Below are positions 1 through 7,916 of a stretch of DNA of 41,824 nt, in pieces. How positions within the stretch are numbered: position 1 is the stretch's first letter; each line of letters starts with the position of its first letter. Origin of the DNA: an uncultured Muribaculaceae bacterium (GTDB lineage Bacteria > Bacteroidota > Bacteroidia > Bacteroidales > Muribaculaceae). The notes under the pieces are model-generated. The model searched no databases. It was not told the origin of the DNA and worked only from the letters and a program-made list of their open reading frames with translations. The position numbers were made by a program, and so were the translations under genes. Location of the stretch: contig CAJTQV010000026.1 in assembly GCA_910578385.1 (NCBI GenBank), forward strand, positions 1 to 41,824, in the 5' to 3' direction.

Positions 1-9
1 TTTTTGTTG

Positions 10-1914
10 ATGAACCACACAAAAGAGAGGCTGCCTAAACTTGTTAGACAGCCTCTTTATGACATATTCGACCTCTCCCCTCGCAAGGATCAGCCTAAGG
101 TCTGCGACGAGCTTTATAATGTAGCGGATCGCGCCGGCGATGTGCTCGCACAGCTTGATATATGCCGTCAGGCCACGGCATCAGTCCGCGACGACAAGGA
201 CCTGGCTAAAATCGAGGATGCGGTGCGTAAACTACCCGTTTCGGATGAACAGAAGGAGACAGAGCTGTTTCTGAAAATGAAGCGTATCACGCTCAAGGCA
301 CGAAATCTGCCGGAAGCGGAACGCCAGAAGGAAATCACGGCAATCATCGCAAAGTATGATGATGGCCGCAAGAAAACCGACAAGTATCAGCGGGCCTTGA
401 ACCTCTTCACTCTCGTGGAGTATCTGCGAAACGATGCCACTGGCGACATGCTCAAGGAGTATCTGCAACGGCTCGTGGAGATGACCACCTCGACCGAATT
501 CTCGCTCTATGCCATTCCCAACATAGTATATGCAGAGGCAGCCAACATCTATTCTGATGCAGGTGACCAGCAGAAGGCCGTGGCTGCCGACCGTAAGTTG
601 CAACAGGTCATTGATGGTCTGGAGAAGAAGTATGACGCGCTGGGCCGTGAATACCGGAGCTACGACATAAGCCGTTACGTTTCCTACCGCCGTATGCTGC
701 GTAATTTCGAGGCTCTCGCTCCGGGAGAGGCTGAAAGAATCTATGCCAAATGCGTCAAGCTATCTGAATCAAACCCTGATGTAAAGAAGGATTTTGACAC
801 CCATGCCCGGATTCATGCCCATTACTATATGGCCACTGAAGATTATACGGCGGCTATACCTTATCTGAAACAGCTGTTAGAGAGCGACCCGGCATTGGCT
901 CTGAAGCGCCAGACGCTCGAAATGCTCGTCAAGGCAGCCGAGAATACCGGCGACGACGAGACAAAACTTTACGCTCTGACAGAATATAATGCCATTCTTG
1001 CGGAGCTGAACCAGCTCCAGGCATCGGAGAAGTATAAGGAACTCCAGATAAAGTATGACCTGATGGATCTCAAGGAGCGCAACTCCGCGCTTGAGATCGA
1101 AAACCGTGAGGATGAGATTGCATCGACACGACGCATCATGGTTTTCGTCATTGTAATGTTTATCATACTTGCCGCCGTCTTGGCAGTGTCGCTGTTCAAC
1201 TGGACCAAGTATCAGAAAAATGCCCGCGACATGGGGCAGATTGTCGACAATCTTGCTTCGGAGAGAAACCGCATCCGCCGCAGCATATATTATGACTATG
1301 CCGATACTGATGACAATTCTATTGATCAGAGCTGGCTTGAGCGTTTCCGGAAGAGCCCCAAGAAGAAGTACGAGATCTCCACTTTCATGACGGAGAGCAT
1401 CGTGAACGACCTTCTGTATATATCGATGGTCGGCCACAATGACCGCCTGAAACATATCCACGAGGTGTCGGTAGACCGGCTGCTTCGCGAATCGCTGTCG
1501 AAGGCAAACGAGAATCTCGGCGAGGATTCGGGAATAACCCTCAACTGCCCTGAGGATGATTTCAGGCTAAACACCGACAAGGAATGTCTGACCGACCTGT
1601 TGGCGCACGTGCTTGAGGAGGCGTCGAAGTGTACGCCGGCCGGCTCGAACCTTGACCTTGCCTGCGAGCGCATGAACGACGGGAAAACCTGCTTCACAAT
1701 CTGCACGGAGGCTTATCTGCCGGAATTGCAGGATACTCCCCGCCTTTTCAATCCGCTGGTATCGATTTCTGACCTCGTAGATGACAAGAAGAATGGCCTT
1801 TACGTATGCCGTATGATCGCCATGCTGCTCACGTGCGATCTCCGCAAGGACTCGACCCATCCGGAGGGCACACGGTTCATTTTCACTGTACCCGACAATC
1901 TGGAGACCTGTTGA
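10..1914 (+). CDS. TPR-repeat membrane protein with degenerate histidine-kinase-like C-terminus (5' end uncertain)
   Basis: The N-terminal ~330 residues are helical and TPR-like (repeated A-x-Y-y patterns, for example the segment around IYAKCVKLSESNPD). A charged coiled coil follows (about 335-372), then one hydrophobic membrane segment (about 375-397) and a cytoplasmic-looking tail. The tail resembles an ATPase domain of a sensor kinase, but the N-box asparagine is replaced (LLAHVLEEASKCTP) and no DxGxG box or phospho-acceptor histidine block is visible, so catalytic activity is doubtful. Bacteroidetes proteins of this layout usually begin with a signal peptide; none is seen here. The frame is open to the left edge and the first ATG (position 10) lies just before a terminator-like hairpin, so the gene is either cut by the window edge or truncated. 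The stop is 3 nt before the helicase gene, so the two are probably co-transcribed. Family known, function inferred. Confidence 0.75.
   Translation: MNHTKERLPKLVRQPLYDIFDLSPRKDQPKVCDELYNVADRAGDVLAQLDICRQATASVRDDKDLAKIEDAVRKLPVSDEQKETELFLKMKRITLKARNLPEAERQKEITAIIAKYDDGRKKTDKYQRALNLFTLVEYLRNDATGDMLKEYLQRLVEMTTSTEFSLYAIPNIVYAEAANIYSDAGDQQKAVAADRKLQQVIDGLEKKYDALGREYRSYDISRYVSYRRMLRNFEALAPGEAERIYAKCVKLSESNPDVKKDFDTHARIHAHYYMATEDYTAAIPYLKQLLESDPALALKRQTLEMLVKAAENTGDDETKLYALTEYNAILAELNQLQASEKYKELQIKYDLMDLKERNSALEIENREDEIASTRRIMVFVIVMFIILAAVLAVSLFNWTKYQKNARDMGQIVDNLASERNRIRRSIYYDYADTDDNSIDQSWLERFRKSPKKKYEISTFMTESIVNDLLYISMVGHNDRLKHIHEVSVDRLLRESLSKANENLGEDSGITLNCPEDDFRLNTDKECLTDLLAHVLEEASKCTPAGSNLDLACERMNDGKTCFTICTEAYLPELQDTPRLFNPLVSISDLVDDKKNGLYVCRMIAMLLTCDLRKDSTHPEGTRFIFTVPDNLETC
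22..58. terminator. Terminator-like hairpin at left edge, inside or just before the first CDS
   Basis: Left arm 22-38, loop ACTTG 39-43, right arm 44-58 ending in TTT; the arms pair except for one bulge (AAAGAGAGGCTGCCTAA against TTAGACAGCCTCTTT). The same hairpin family is found at 41767-41811. It sits in frame with the first CDS, which makes that gene's true start questionable. Confidence 0.6.
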
Positions 1915-1917
1915 CGT

Positions 1918-4047
1918 ATGGCTGACTCCCCGCAGAAAGTTACTCTGAACGCGCGTCAGACCGAGGCCGTGGAGGCAACGGAGGGGCGTGTGCGCGTGGT
2001 GGCCGGTGCAGGCTCGGGCAAGACCCGAGTATTGGCCCACCGCTATGCCTTTCTTGTGAATGAGTTGGGAATATCTCCGGGCAACATTCTCTGTCTGACC
2101 TTCACCAACAAGGCGGCTCAGGAGATGAAGCACCGCATAGCCCGCATGGTTGACCGGGGCAGCGTGAACGACTTCATCTGCACTATCCACAGTTTCTGCG
2201 TGAAGTTCCTGCGACGGGAGATATACCGCATAGGCTACCCGAAAAACTTCACGGTGATTGACGAGGAGGATGCCAAGCAGCTTGCCAAACAGGCCATGGA
2301 GGAATTCGGAGTGGACCGCCGCAAGCTGACAGCCGAACGGTTCCTGACAAAAGTAGCCGCTCTGAAAGGCTACAATATCGACGCGTACATACAGCGGCAC
2401 CTGCTCCCGGCGAGTTCGCCGGAATGTCCCGACGAGCTTGTGCGCTACATGCGGCTCCAGCTGAAGCATTACGCGCTCGATTACGATGACCTGATTTATT
2501 TCACGATATATATCCTGAATCATTTCGCCGACGCGCGTGAGTACTGGACCGACAAGCTCAACTACATCATGGTCGATGAGGTGCAAGACTGCTCGGCCGA
2601 CGACTGGAAGCTGCTCAATCTGCTCGCCTCGCGCCACGGCAACCTGTTCGTGGTTGGCGACCCTGACCAGGCCATATACGAGTGGCGGGGCGGCAACCCG
2701 AAGATTTTCGTGGACTTCAAGGCGCATACCGATGTGATTCTTAACGAGAATTACCGCTCCACGCCCGATATTCTTGAGATTGCCAACTCGATAATAGCCA
2801 ACAACCGCAACCGCGTACCAAAGGAACTTTACACCATGAAGCTCAACGAGCGTCGTGCGGTGTACCGCCACGCCCGTTCGGAGCGGGAGGAGGCCGAGTT
2901 CATAGCCGACACCATCGAGGAGGGCATGAAGCATGGCGAGCGTGCACGCGACTTCGCCATTCTGTACCGAAGTTCTTTCCTCTCTCGTAATCTTGAGCAG
3001 ATATTGCTGCGGCGCAAGATTCCGTACAGCGTGTGGGGCGGCGTCCGCTTTTTCGAGCGCAAGGAGATTAAGGATGTCATCTCATACCTTCGTTTGGTGG
3101 CCTCGGATGCCGATGATATGGCCTTCACGCGTATCATAAATCTGCCGGCCCGCAAGTTCGGGCGCACGTCGCTCGCAAACCTCCGTGAAATGGCCGAGGC
3201 CCAGGGAGAACCTCTCATGGCAACTCTGCGCCACGCCATCGACACACCGAAGTTCAACAAACCGCAGCTCAGGGCCTTTATCGGCCTTATCGACACCCTG
3301 CGTACTCTGTCGGCGCAGATGCCTGTGTCGGAACTTACGGACAAGATGCTCGTTGACAGCCGTCTGGCTGACGTGTACCGCATGGATGAGCGCGAAGACC
3401 GATTGGAGAATATCGCCGAGCTTATCAACTCTATGAAGGAGTTCGAGCTGTCGCGTGACGAGGATGACGACCGCGCCCTCGACGCCTATCTTCAGGAAAT
3501 ATCGCTATATACCAATGTAGATGCAGCCACCGATACCGACAAGGTGCGCATGATGACAATCCACCAGTCGAAGGGTCTGGAGTTCCCGACAGTGTTCATC
3601 ACCGGACTCACAGAGGGAGTTTTCCCGAACCACCGGAGCATCCGCGAGCGTCGCCGCGACGGCGAGGAGGAGGAACGGCGGCTGATGTATGTGGCTGTGA
3701 CGCGTGCGTGCCGTATGCTCTATCTGACGGAGGCAGAGGGTTACATGAACGACAACGGTGCGTTGAAGTATCCGTCGCGGTTCATCGCGGAGATTCCGGA
3801 AGTGTTGCTCACGGTGGAAGGTAATCCCGACAAGTCATTGTTTGAGGGCACGCGCAACATGGTGAATCTGCTGAACAATGAACTTGGCGAGGGTGAGAAC
3901 GCCACGATGGCACCCGGAACGACAGTCGAGCATCGCGTGTTCGGCCGAGGCACGGTGCTGAGCTATGACGCGGCGGCACGGTCATACCGCGTGCGCTTCG
4001 GCGACACGGAGCGCGATCTCATACCCCGCGTCCTGACCCGCATCTGA
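1918..4047 (+). CDS. uvrD: UvrD/PcrA-family superfamily 1A DNA helicase
   Basis: ATP-dependent 3'-5' DNA helicase of the UvrD/Rep/PcrA family, acting in nucleotide-excision and mismatch repair and in clearing replication blocks. All helicase motifs are visible: Walker A GAGSGKT at residues 30-36, DEVQD (motif II) at 220-224, GDPDQAIYEWRGG (motif III) from 247, LNENYRS (motif IV), MMTIHQSKGLEFP (motif V) and RRLMYVAVTRA (motif VI) near 590. The length, 709 aa, matches PcrA/UvrD. The last ~45 residues (VFGRGTVLSYD...VRFGDTERDLIPRVL) look like the Tudor-like C-terminal module of PcrA that binds RNA polymerase. The ATG lies 3 nt after the preceding stop, suggesting translational coupling. Whether it is called uvrD or pcrA is a matter of naming. 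Confidence 0.95.
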   Translation: MADSPQKVTLNARQTEAVEATEGRVRVVAGAGSGKTRVLAHRYAFLVNELGISPGNILCLTFTNKAAQEMKHRIARMVDRGSVNDFICTIHSFCVKFLRREIYRIGYPKNFTVIDEEDAKQLAKQAMEEFGVDRRKLTAERFLTKVAALKGYNIDAYIQRHLLPASSPECPDELVRYMRLQLKHYALDYDDLIYFTIYILNHFADAREYWTDKLNYIMVDEVQDCSADDWKLLNLLASRHGNLFVVGDPDQAIYEWRGGNPKIFVDFKAHTDVILNENYRSTPDILEIANSIIANNRNRVPKELYTMKLNERRAVYRHARSEREEAEFIADTIEEGMKHGERARDFAILYRSSFLSRNLEQILLRRKIPYSVWGGVRFFERKEIKDVISYLRLVASDADDMAFTRIINLPARKFGRTSLANLREMAEAQGEPLMATLRHAIDTPKFNKPQLRAFIGLIDTLRTLSAQMPVSELTDKMLVDSRLADVYRMDEREDRLENIAELINSMKEFELSRDEDDDRALDAYLQEISLYTNVDAATDTDKVRMMTIHQSKGLEFPTVFITGLTEGVFPNHRSIRERRRDGEEEERRLMYVAVTRACRMLYLTEAEGYMNDNGALKYPSRFIAEIPEVLLTVEGNPDKSLFEGTRNMVNLLNNELGEGENATMAPGTTVEHRVFGRGTVLSYDAAARSYRVRFGDTERDLIPRVLTRI

Positions 4048-4118
4048 CCCAGATTCGTGCCCCGCGTCTCGACACTGCATCCTGACCCAATTCCGCACCT
4101 CGCAGCCACCGCCAATTG

Positions 4119-4226
4119 GGAATTTTGTGAAAAACCGCCCCGAATCCACAGGAATTTTGTGAAAAATCAGCCCGAAATCAACGGAATTTTGTGATTTTTT
4201 AGCTAAAAATGTTTGGAATTTTGTGA
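4119..4226 (+). repeat. Four direct 12-bp repeats with exact 32-bp period upstream of the pullulanase gene
   Basis: GGAATTTTGTGA occurs identically at 4119-4130, 4151-4162, 4183-4194 and 4215-4226. Starts are 32 bp apart each time. The intervening 20 bp differ, although units 1 and 2 share A-rich starts and a CCCGAA segment. The last copy overlaps the spacer of the pulA promoter. A period of 32 bp is close to three helical turns, so proteins bound to the repeats would face the same side of DNA. Operator function is an inference. Confidence 0.85.
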
Positions 4227-4243
4227 TTCAGACCCTATCTTTG
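4212..4243 (+). promoter_or_regulatory. Bacteroidetes-type promoter for the pullulanase gene
   Basis: The -33 element TTTG lies at 4212-4215, followed by a 20-nt spacer and the -7 element TATCTTTG at 4236-4243, which matches the known Bacteroidetes pattern. The start of transcription would be near 4250, giving a leader of about 40 nt with no Shine-Dalgarno sequence. Confidence 0.8.
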
Positions 4244-4289
4244 CACTACTAAATACCGCATTTTCAGGACTTTTAATATAACCCTTAAT

Positions 4290-6323
4290 ATGTCTAAATC
4301 AAGAACTCTGAAATTTATGGCAGCCGCTATGCTCGCCTTCAGTCTCGCGCCCGCTGCCGTGGCGCAGACCAACAGCTCCTATGACGCCCAGTTCATAAGC
4401 TGGCCTACTTACAATGGCAATGACCTCGAACTTTCTGTTGACAATTCCGGAACGCATTTCCGCCTGTGGAGCCCTAAAGCCAAGGAAGCTCGTGTGAACC
4501 TCTATACCGACGGCCACACCGGCGAGGCTTACAAGATTCTCCCCATGACCTTCGATGCTGCCACTGGCACATGGACTGTCTCTGTTCCCGAAAAGCTCTA
4601 CGGGCAGTTCTATACTTTCCAGATCAACAACGATGGGAAATGGCTCAAGGAGACTCCTGGCGTATGGGCCAAAGCCGTGGGAGTGAACGGCGACCGCGCG
4701 GCGATCATCGATTTCGCCTCGACCAATCCTGCCGGCTGGGCTACCGACAAGGGTCCGGAGGTGAAGAATTTCTCGGATGTGATGCTTTATGAGATGCACC
4801 ATCGCGACATGTCGATGCACCCCTCGTCGGGCATAGCCAACAAGGGTAAGTTCCTCGCGCTCACCGAGACAGGAACCACCTCGCCCGAGGGAATGAAGAC
4901 CGGCATCGACCATCTCAAGGAACTCGGCATAACCCATGTGCATATCCTGCCGTCGTATGACTACAACTCAGTCGACGAGATGAATCTCCAGAACAATACC
5001 TACAACTGGGGTTATGACCCGTTGAACTACAACACTCCCGAAGGCAGCTATTCGACCAACCCCTCTGACCCGGCCACACGTGTACGTGAGATGAAGGAGA
5101 TGGTGAAGGCTCTGCATGATGCCGGAATCGGCGTTGTAATGGACGTTGTGTATAATCACACCGCCACCAACGACGACTCAAATTTCGAGCTGACCGCTCC
5201 CGGTTACTATCACCGCCACTGGGATGACGGACGTTATTCCGACGCTTCGGGTTGCGGCAACGAGACCGCCTCGGACCTTCAGCAGATGCGCGACTACATC
5301 ATCAACTCTGTAAAATACTGGGTGAATGAGTATCATATAGATGGTTTCCGTTTCGACCTCATGGCTATCCATGACACGGAGACCATGAATCAGGTTGCAG
5401 CAGAGCTTAAGAAAATCAATCCTTCGGTCTTCGTATATGGCGAGGGCTGGACTGCCGGGGACTCCCCCTTGCAGACCGAACGCCGCGCGCTCAAAGAGAA
5501 TGTCAGCAAGATGACCGACATAGCGGTCTTTTCCGATGATATCCGCGACGCCGTGAAGGGTCACTATACCAACGCCGCCGACCGTGGTTTCGCAACCGGA
5601 AAACCGGGACTGGAGGAGACTGTCAAGATTGGTATCGTAGCCGCTACAAATCATCCGCAGGTCAACTTCAAGAAGGGCAACAACTCGAAGTTCGCTTATG
5701 CTGACTCACCCGAGATGATTGTCAACTATGTGTCTTGCCATGATGACCTCTGTCTGACCGACAAGCTGCACAAGTCGATGGCGGGAGAGCCGGAGGAGAA
5801 CATGCTCGCGGCCGCTAAATTGGCTCAGACTATCGTGTTCACTTCGCAGGGAACTCCCTTCATGTTTGCGGGCGAAGAGGTATTCCGCGACAAGCAGGGC
5901 GTTCACAACTCCTACAACAGCCCGGACTCGATCAACGCTATCGACTGGTCGAACAAGGCCAAGTATCGCGACCAGTTCGAATATTACAAGGGGCTGACGG
6001 CATTGCGCAAGGCACATCCGGCTTTCCGCATGACTTCGGCTGCCGACATCGCGAAGAATCTGAAGTTTGACAAGATTGATTCCGCCAAGACTCCGAACCT
6101 GATTTCTTATTCGCTGCTCAACAACGCCAACGGCGACGAGTGGAATGAGATAAAGGTTGTGTTCAACGGAGCATCCGAGGCTCAGACTGTCAACATCAAG
6201 AAAGGCAACTGGATGATTGTGGCCAAGGATGGCAAGATTTCCCCCGCCGGCGACCTCGGCGCTACCGAAGGTGGCAAGATGACTCTCGCCCCCTACTCCG
6301 CCCTGATTCTCGCCCGCAAATAA
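4290..6323 (+). CDS. pulA: Secreted type I pullulanase (GH13)
   Basis: Debranching alpha-glucanase expected to hydrolyse alpha-1,6 links in pullulan, starch or glycogen fragments. A signal peptide ends near AVAQ (residues 1-26). A CBM48-like beta domain follows (about 45-140; F-R-L-W-S-P motif). The GH13 catalytic barrel has the type I pullulanase signature YNWGYDP at 238-244, region I DVVYNHT at 285-291, region II GFRFD with nucleophile D356, region III YGEGW with acid/base E385, and region IV with H484-D485. All three catalytic acids are present. The length, 677 aa, fits single-module bacterial pullulanases. There is no adjacent SusC/SusD pair, so it is not in an obvious polysaccharide-utilisation locus. 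A clear promoter and phased repeats precede it and a strong hairpin follows it. Confidence 0.93.
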   Translation: MSKSRTLKFMAAAMLAFSLAPAAVAQTNSSYDAQFISWPTYNGNDLELSVDNSGTHFRLWSPKAKEARVNLYTDGHTGEAYKILPMTFDAATGTWTVSVPEKLYGQFYTFQINNDGKWLKETPGVWAKAVGVNGDRAAIIDFASTNPAGWATDKGPEVKNFSDVMLYEMHHRDMSMHPSSGIANKGKFLALTETGTTSPEGMKTGIDHLKELGITHVHILPSYDYNSVDEMNLQNNTYNWGYDPLNYNTPEGSYSTNPSDPATRVREMKEMVKALHDAGIGVVMDVVYNHTATNDDSNFELTAPGYYHRHWDDGRYSDASGCGNETASDLQQMRDYIINSVKYWVNEYHIDGFRFDLMAIHDTETMNQVAAELKKINPSVFVYGEGWTAGDSPLQTERRALKENVSKMTDIAVFSDDIRDAVKGHYTNAADRGFATGKPGLEETVKIGIVAATNHPQVNFKKGNNSKFAYADSPEMIVNYVSCHDDLCLTDKLHKSMAGEPEENMLAAAKLAQTIVFTSQGTPFMFAGEEVFRDKQGVHNSYNSPDSINAIDWSNKAKYRDQFEYYKGLTALRKAHPAFRMTSAADIAKNLKFDKIDSAKTPNLISYSLLNNANGDEWNEIKVVFNGASEAQTVNIKKGNWMIVAKDGKISPAGDLGATEGGKMTLAPYSALILARK

Positions 6324-6343
6324 CCCGACCCACCCACAAGTCA

Positions 6344-6377
6344 AAAGGTGTGCGGATCTTTCGATCCGCACACCTTT
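6344..6377. terminator. Perfect 15-bp terminator hairpin between pulA and the ORF6N gene
   Basis: Arms 6344-6358 and 6363-6377 are fully complementary around a TTTC loop. A run of A precedes and a run of T follows, so it can serve both the plus-strand pullulanase and the convergent minus-strand ORF6N gene. Confidence 0.85.
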
Positions 6378-6412
6378 CGCTTTGTATTCCCACACAATGC
6401 CTTTATTTGTAC

Positions 6413-6982
6413 CTAATCATCATCGGTTCTGAAACCTATACGTGGAATAGATTTGCTCACCGGTTTCTTTTGCAGCTCCGCCAATGTCACGTTAATGGCT
6501 TCCAGCTGTATTCTGGTATCCTCATTGATGTCGTTGTAATCCGCAAATATCTCTTCCAAATCCTGTTTGAGTTCTTCAAAATTCTTTTCAATTGTCGACA
6601 GTCTTAGTACGGTGTCATTCACTCCTACCATCTGGCGCACGGCTACAAAGGCTCTCATAATACCGATATTGACCTGAATTGCGATAGATGATTTGAGAAC
6701 GCTTGAAAGCATAGCCACACCAAGCTCAGTAAAAGCATAGGGATTACGTCTCAATCCCATCTTCACCGAATTGGTCATCACAATTTGTGATTTCCAAATC
6801 TCGACCTCAATATCTGAAAGTTGAAACATGAAGTCTTCGGGAAATCTTTCTGAATTCCTCTTTACTGCTTGATTCAGCACTCTGGTTTCAACACCATATA
6901 ACTCAGCGAGATCTCTGTCGAGCATAACTTTCTGACCTCTGAACTCATAAATTTTGCTTTGTATTATTTGCAATTCATTCAT
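6413..6982 (-). CDS. ORF6N-domain DNA-binding protein
   Basis: The first ~85 residues fit the ORF6N domain, a KilA-N-associated DNA-binding module of phage and mobile-element origin: IYEFRGQKVMLDRDLAELYGVETRVLNQAVKRN, then RFPEDFMFQL and the typical ending NPYAFTELGVAMLSSVL (about 95-112). The C-terminal part is a charged helix, probably a coiled coil (LSTIEKNFEELKQDLEEIF), followed by a basic tail ending in DDD. Such genes are common as stand-alone chromosomal copies in Bacteroidales; the target and role are unknown. Its base composition is visibly more AT-rich than the neighbouring pulA and ung, which suggests acquisition by transfer. No phage genes lie beside it. Confidence 0.88.
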   Translation of the reverse strand: MNELQIIQSKIYEFRGQKVMLDRDLAELYGVETRVLNQAVKRNSERFPEDFMFQLSDIEVEIWKSQIVMTNSVKMGLRRNPYAFTELGVAMLSSVLKSSIAIQVNIGIMRAFVAVRQMVGVNDTVLRLSTIEKNFEELKQDLEEIFADYNDINEDTRIQLEAINVTLAELQKKPVSKSIPRIGFRTDDD

Positions 6983-7028
6983 GGCATCGCATTAACTTTA
7001 TATTGCTTGAAATATAATATAAAATAAA

Positions 7029-7067
7029 AAATTCTCAATTCATTATAAGCTAAAGAATTGAGAATTT
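7029..7067 (-). terminator. Terminator of the tRNA-Arg gene
   Basis: Perfect 13-bp arms at 7029-7041 and 7055-7067 with a 13-nt loop. On the minus strand it lies directly after the tRNA and is followed by a T-rich run, as in a factor-independent terminator. Confidence 0.8.
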
Positions 7068-7071
7068 GCGT

Positions 7072-7146
7072 TGGTATTCCCATGGGGAGTCGAACCCCAA
7101 TCGTCGGAACCGGAATCCGATATTCTATCCATTGAACTATGGGAAC
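7072..7146 (-). tRNA. tRNA-Arg (anticodon CCG)
   Basis: Read on the minus strand, the sequence folds as a standard cloverleaf. The 7-bp acceptor stem is GTTCCCA/TGGGAAT, the anticodon stem is TCGGA/TCCGA, and the loop TTCCGGT gives anticodon CCG at 7113-7111. The T arm is GGGG-TTCGACT-CCCC. The terminal CCA is encoded (7074-7072). It would read the arginine codon CGG. Without CCA the gene is 7075-7146. Confidence 0.95.
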
Positions 7147-7196
7147 TTGTTATGTCTGCACCCGCGTCATTCATGACCTTCAGGTGCATTTGATTG

Positions 7197-7204
7197 CAAA
7201 GTTA
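7197..7204 (-). promoter_or_regulatory. -7 element likely serving tRNA-Arg
   Basis: On the minus strand this reads TAACTTTG, matching TAnnTTTG. Transcription would begin near 7190, about 45 nt before the tRNA 5' end. No good TTTG is present at the -33 position. Confidence 0.45.
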
Positions 7205-7227
7205 ATGTTTTTTTCGAATTTTATCAC

Positions 7228-7235
7228 TATCTTTG
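7228..7235 (+). promoter_or_regulatory. -7 element of the ung operon
   Basis: TATCTTTG matches the Bacteroidetes -7 consensus and lies 13 bp before the ATG at 7248, so the transcript would have a very short leader. The -33 element is weak. The element overlaps the in-frame TTG at 7233, which argues against that codon as the start of ung. Confidence 0.6.
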
Positions 7236-7247
7236 AAGAAAAATTTT

Positions 7248-7916
7248 ATGAATGTTCGTATCGATCCCCAGTGGGGCGTGGCTCTCGCCGATGAATTCAA
7301 CGCTCCTTATTTCAAGGACCTGACCGACCGCGTGCGCTCAGAGTATTCCAACCCGGGCGTGCGCGTATATCCACCCGCCGCGCAGATTTTCGCGGCTTTC
7401 GATGCCTCGCCTTTCAATGAGACAAAGGTTGTGATAATCGGTCAGGACCCTTATCATGGTCCCGGACAGGCCAACGGCCTCTGCTTCTCGGTCAATCCGG
7501 GTATCGATATGCCCCCATCCCTGCGCAACATCTTCAAGGAAGTCTGCGACGACACCGGCGCACCCTTTCCTGAGAACGGAGATCTGTCGCGATGGGCACG
7601 TCAGGGTGTGCTGCTGCTCAATTCGTCGCTCACCGTGCGTGAGCATACCCCTAAATCCCACTCCGGCATCGGCTGGGAACGGCTCACTGACGCTGCCGTG
7701 CGAAAACTTGCCACCGAGCGCGAGAATCTCGTCTTTATTCTCTGGGGTTCCGACGCTATCCGCAAAGGTGCGTTTATTGACCGCAACAGGCACCTTGTGC
7801 TCACTTCGGTCCACCCCTCCCCTCTATCGGCTCACCGTGGATTCTTCGGGAACCATCATTTCTCGCGTGCCAACGAATATCTCACAGCCCATGGCAAAAC
7901 CCCGATTGTATGGTAA
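7248..7916 (+). CDS. ung: Uracil-DNA glycosylase
   Basis: Family 1 uracil-DNA glycosylase; removes uracil from DNA to begin base-excision repair. The catalytic motif GQDPYH lies at residues 65-70 with D67 as the water-activating aspartate. The leucine-loop motif HPSPLSAHRGFFGNHHF begins at H189. The 222-aa length is typical. The start at 7248 (MNVRIDPQW) is chosen because homologs begin this way and the promoter -7 box lies at 7228-7235. The stop overlaps the start of the next gene by 7 nt, so it is the first gene of a probable four-gene operon. Confidence 0.96.
   Translation: MNVRIDPQWGVALADEFNAPYFKDLTDRVRSEYSNPGVRVYPPAAQIFAAFDASPFNETKVVIIGQDPYHGPGQANGLCFSVNPGIDMPPSLRNIFKEVCDDTGAPFPENGDLSRWARQGVLLLNSSLTVREHTPKSHSGIGWERLTDAAVRKLATERENLVFILWGSDAIRKGAFIDRNRHLVLTSVHPSPLSAHRGFFGNHHFSRANEYLTAHGKTPIVW

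Noticed and set aside
1567..2934. Open frame of 455 codons on the minus strand
   Set aside because: It is antisense to the end of the TPR protein and the first half of the helicase, whose motifs are unmistakable; the predicted product has no recognisable domain.
4119..4226. CRISPR array
   Set aside because: The repeat is only 12 bp and the spacers 20 bp, there are no cas genes, and the last unit lies in a promoter.
7233..7247. TTG at 7233 as start of ung
   Set aside because: It lies within the -7 promoter element and adds five residues not expected in the family; ATG 7248 is preferred.
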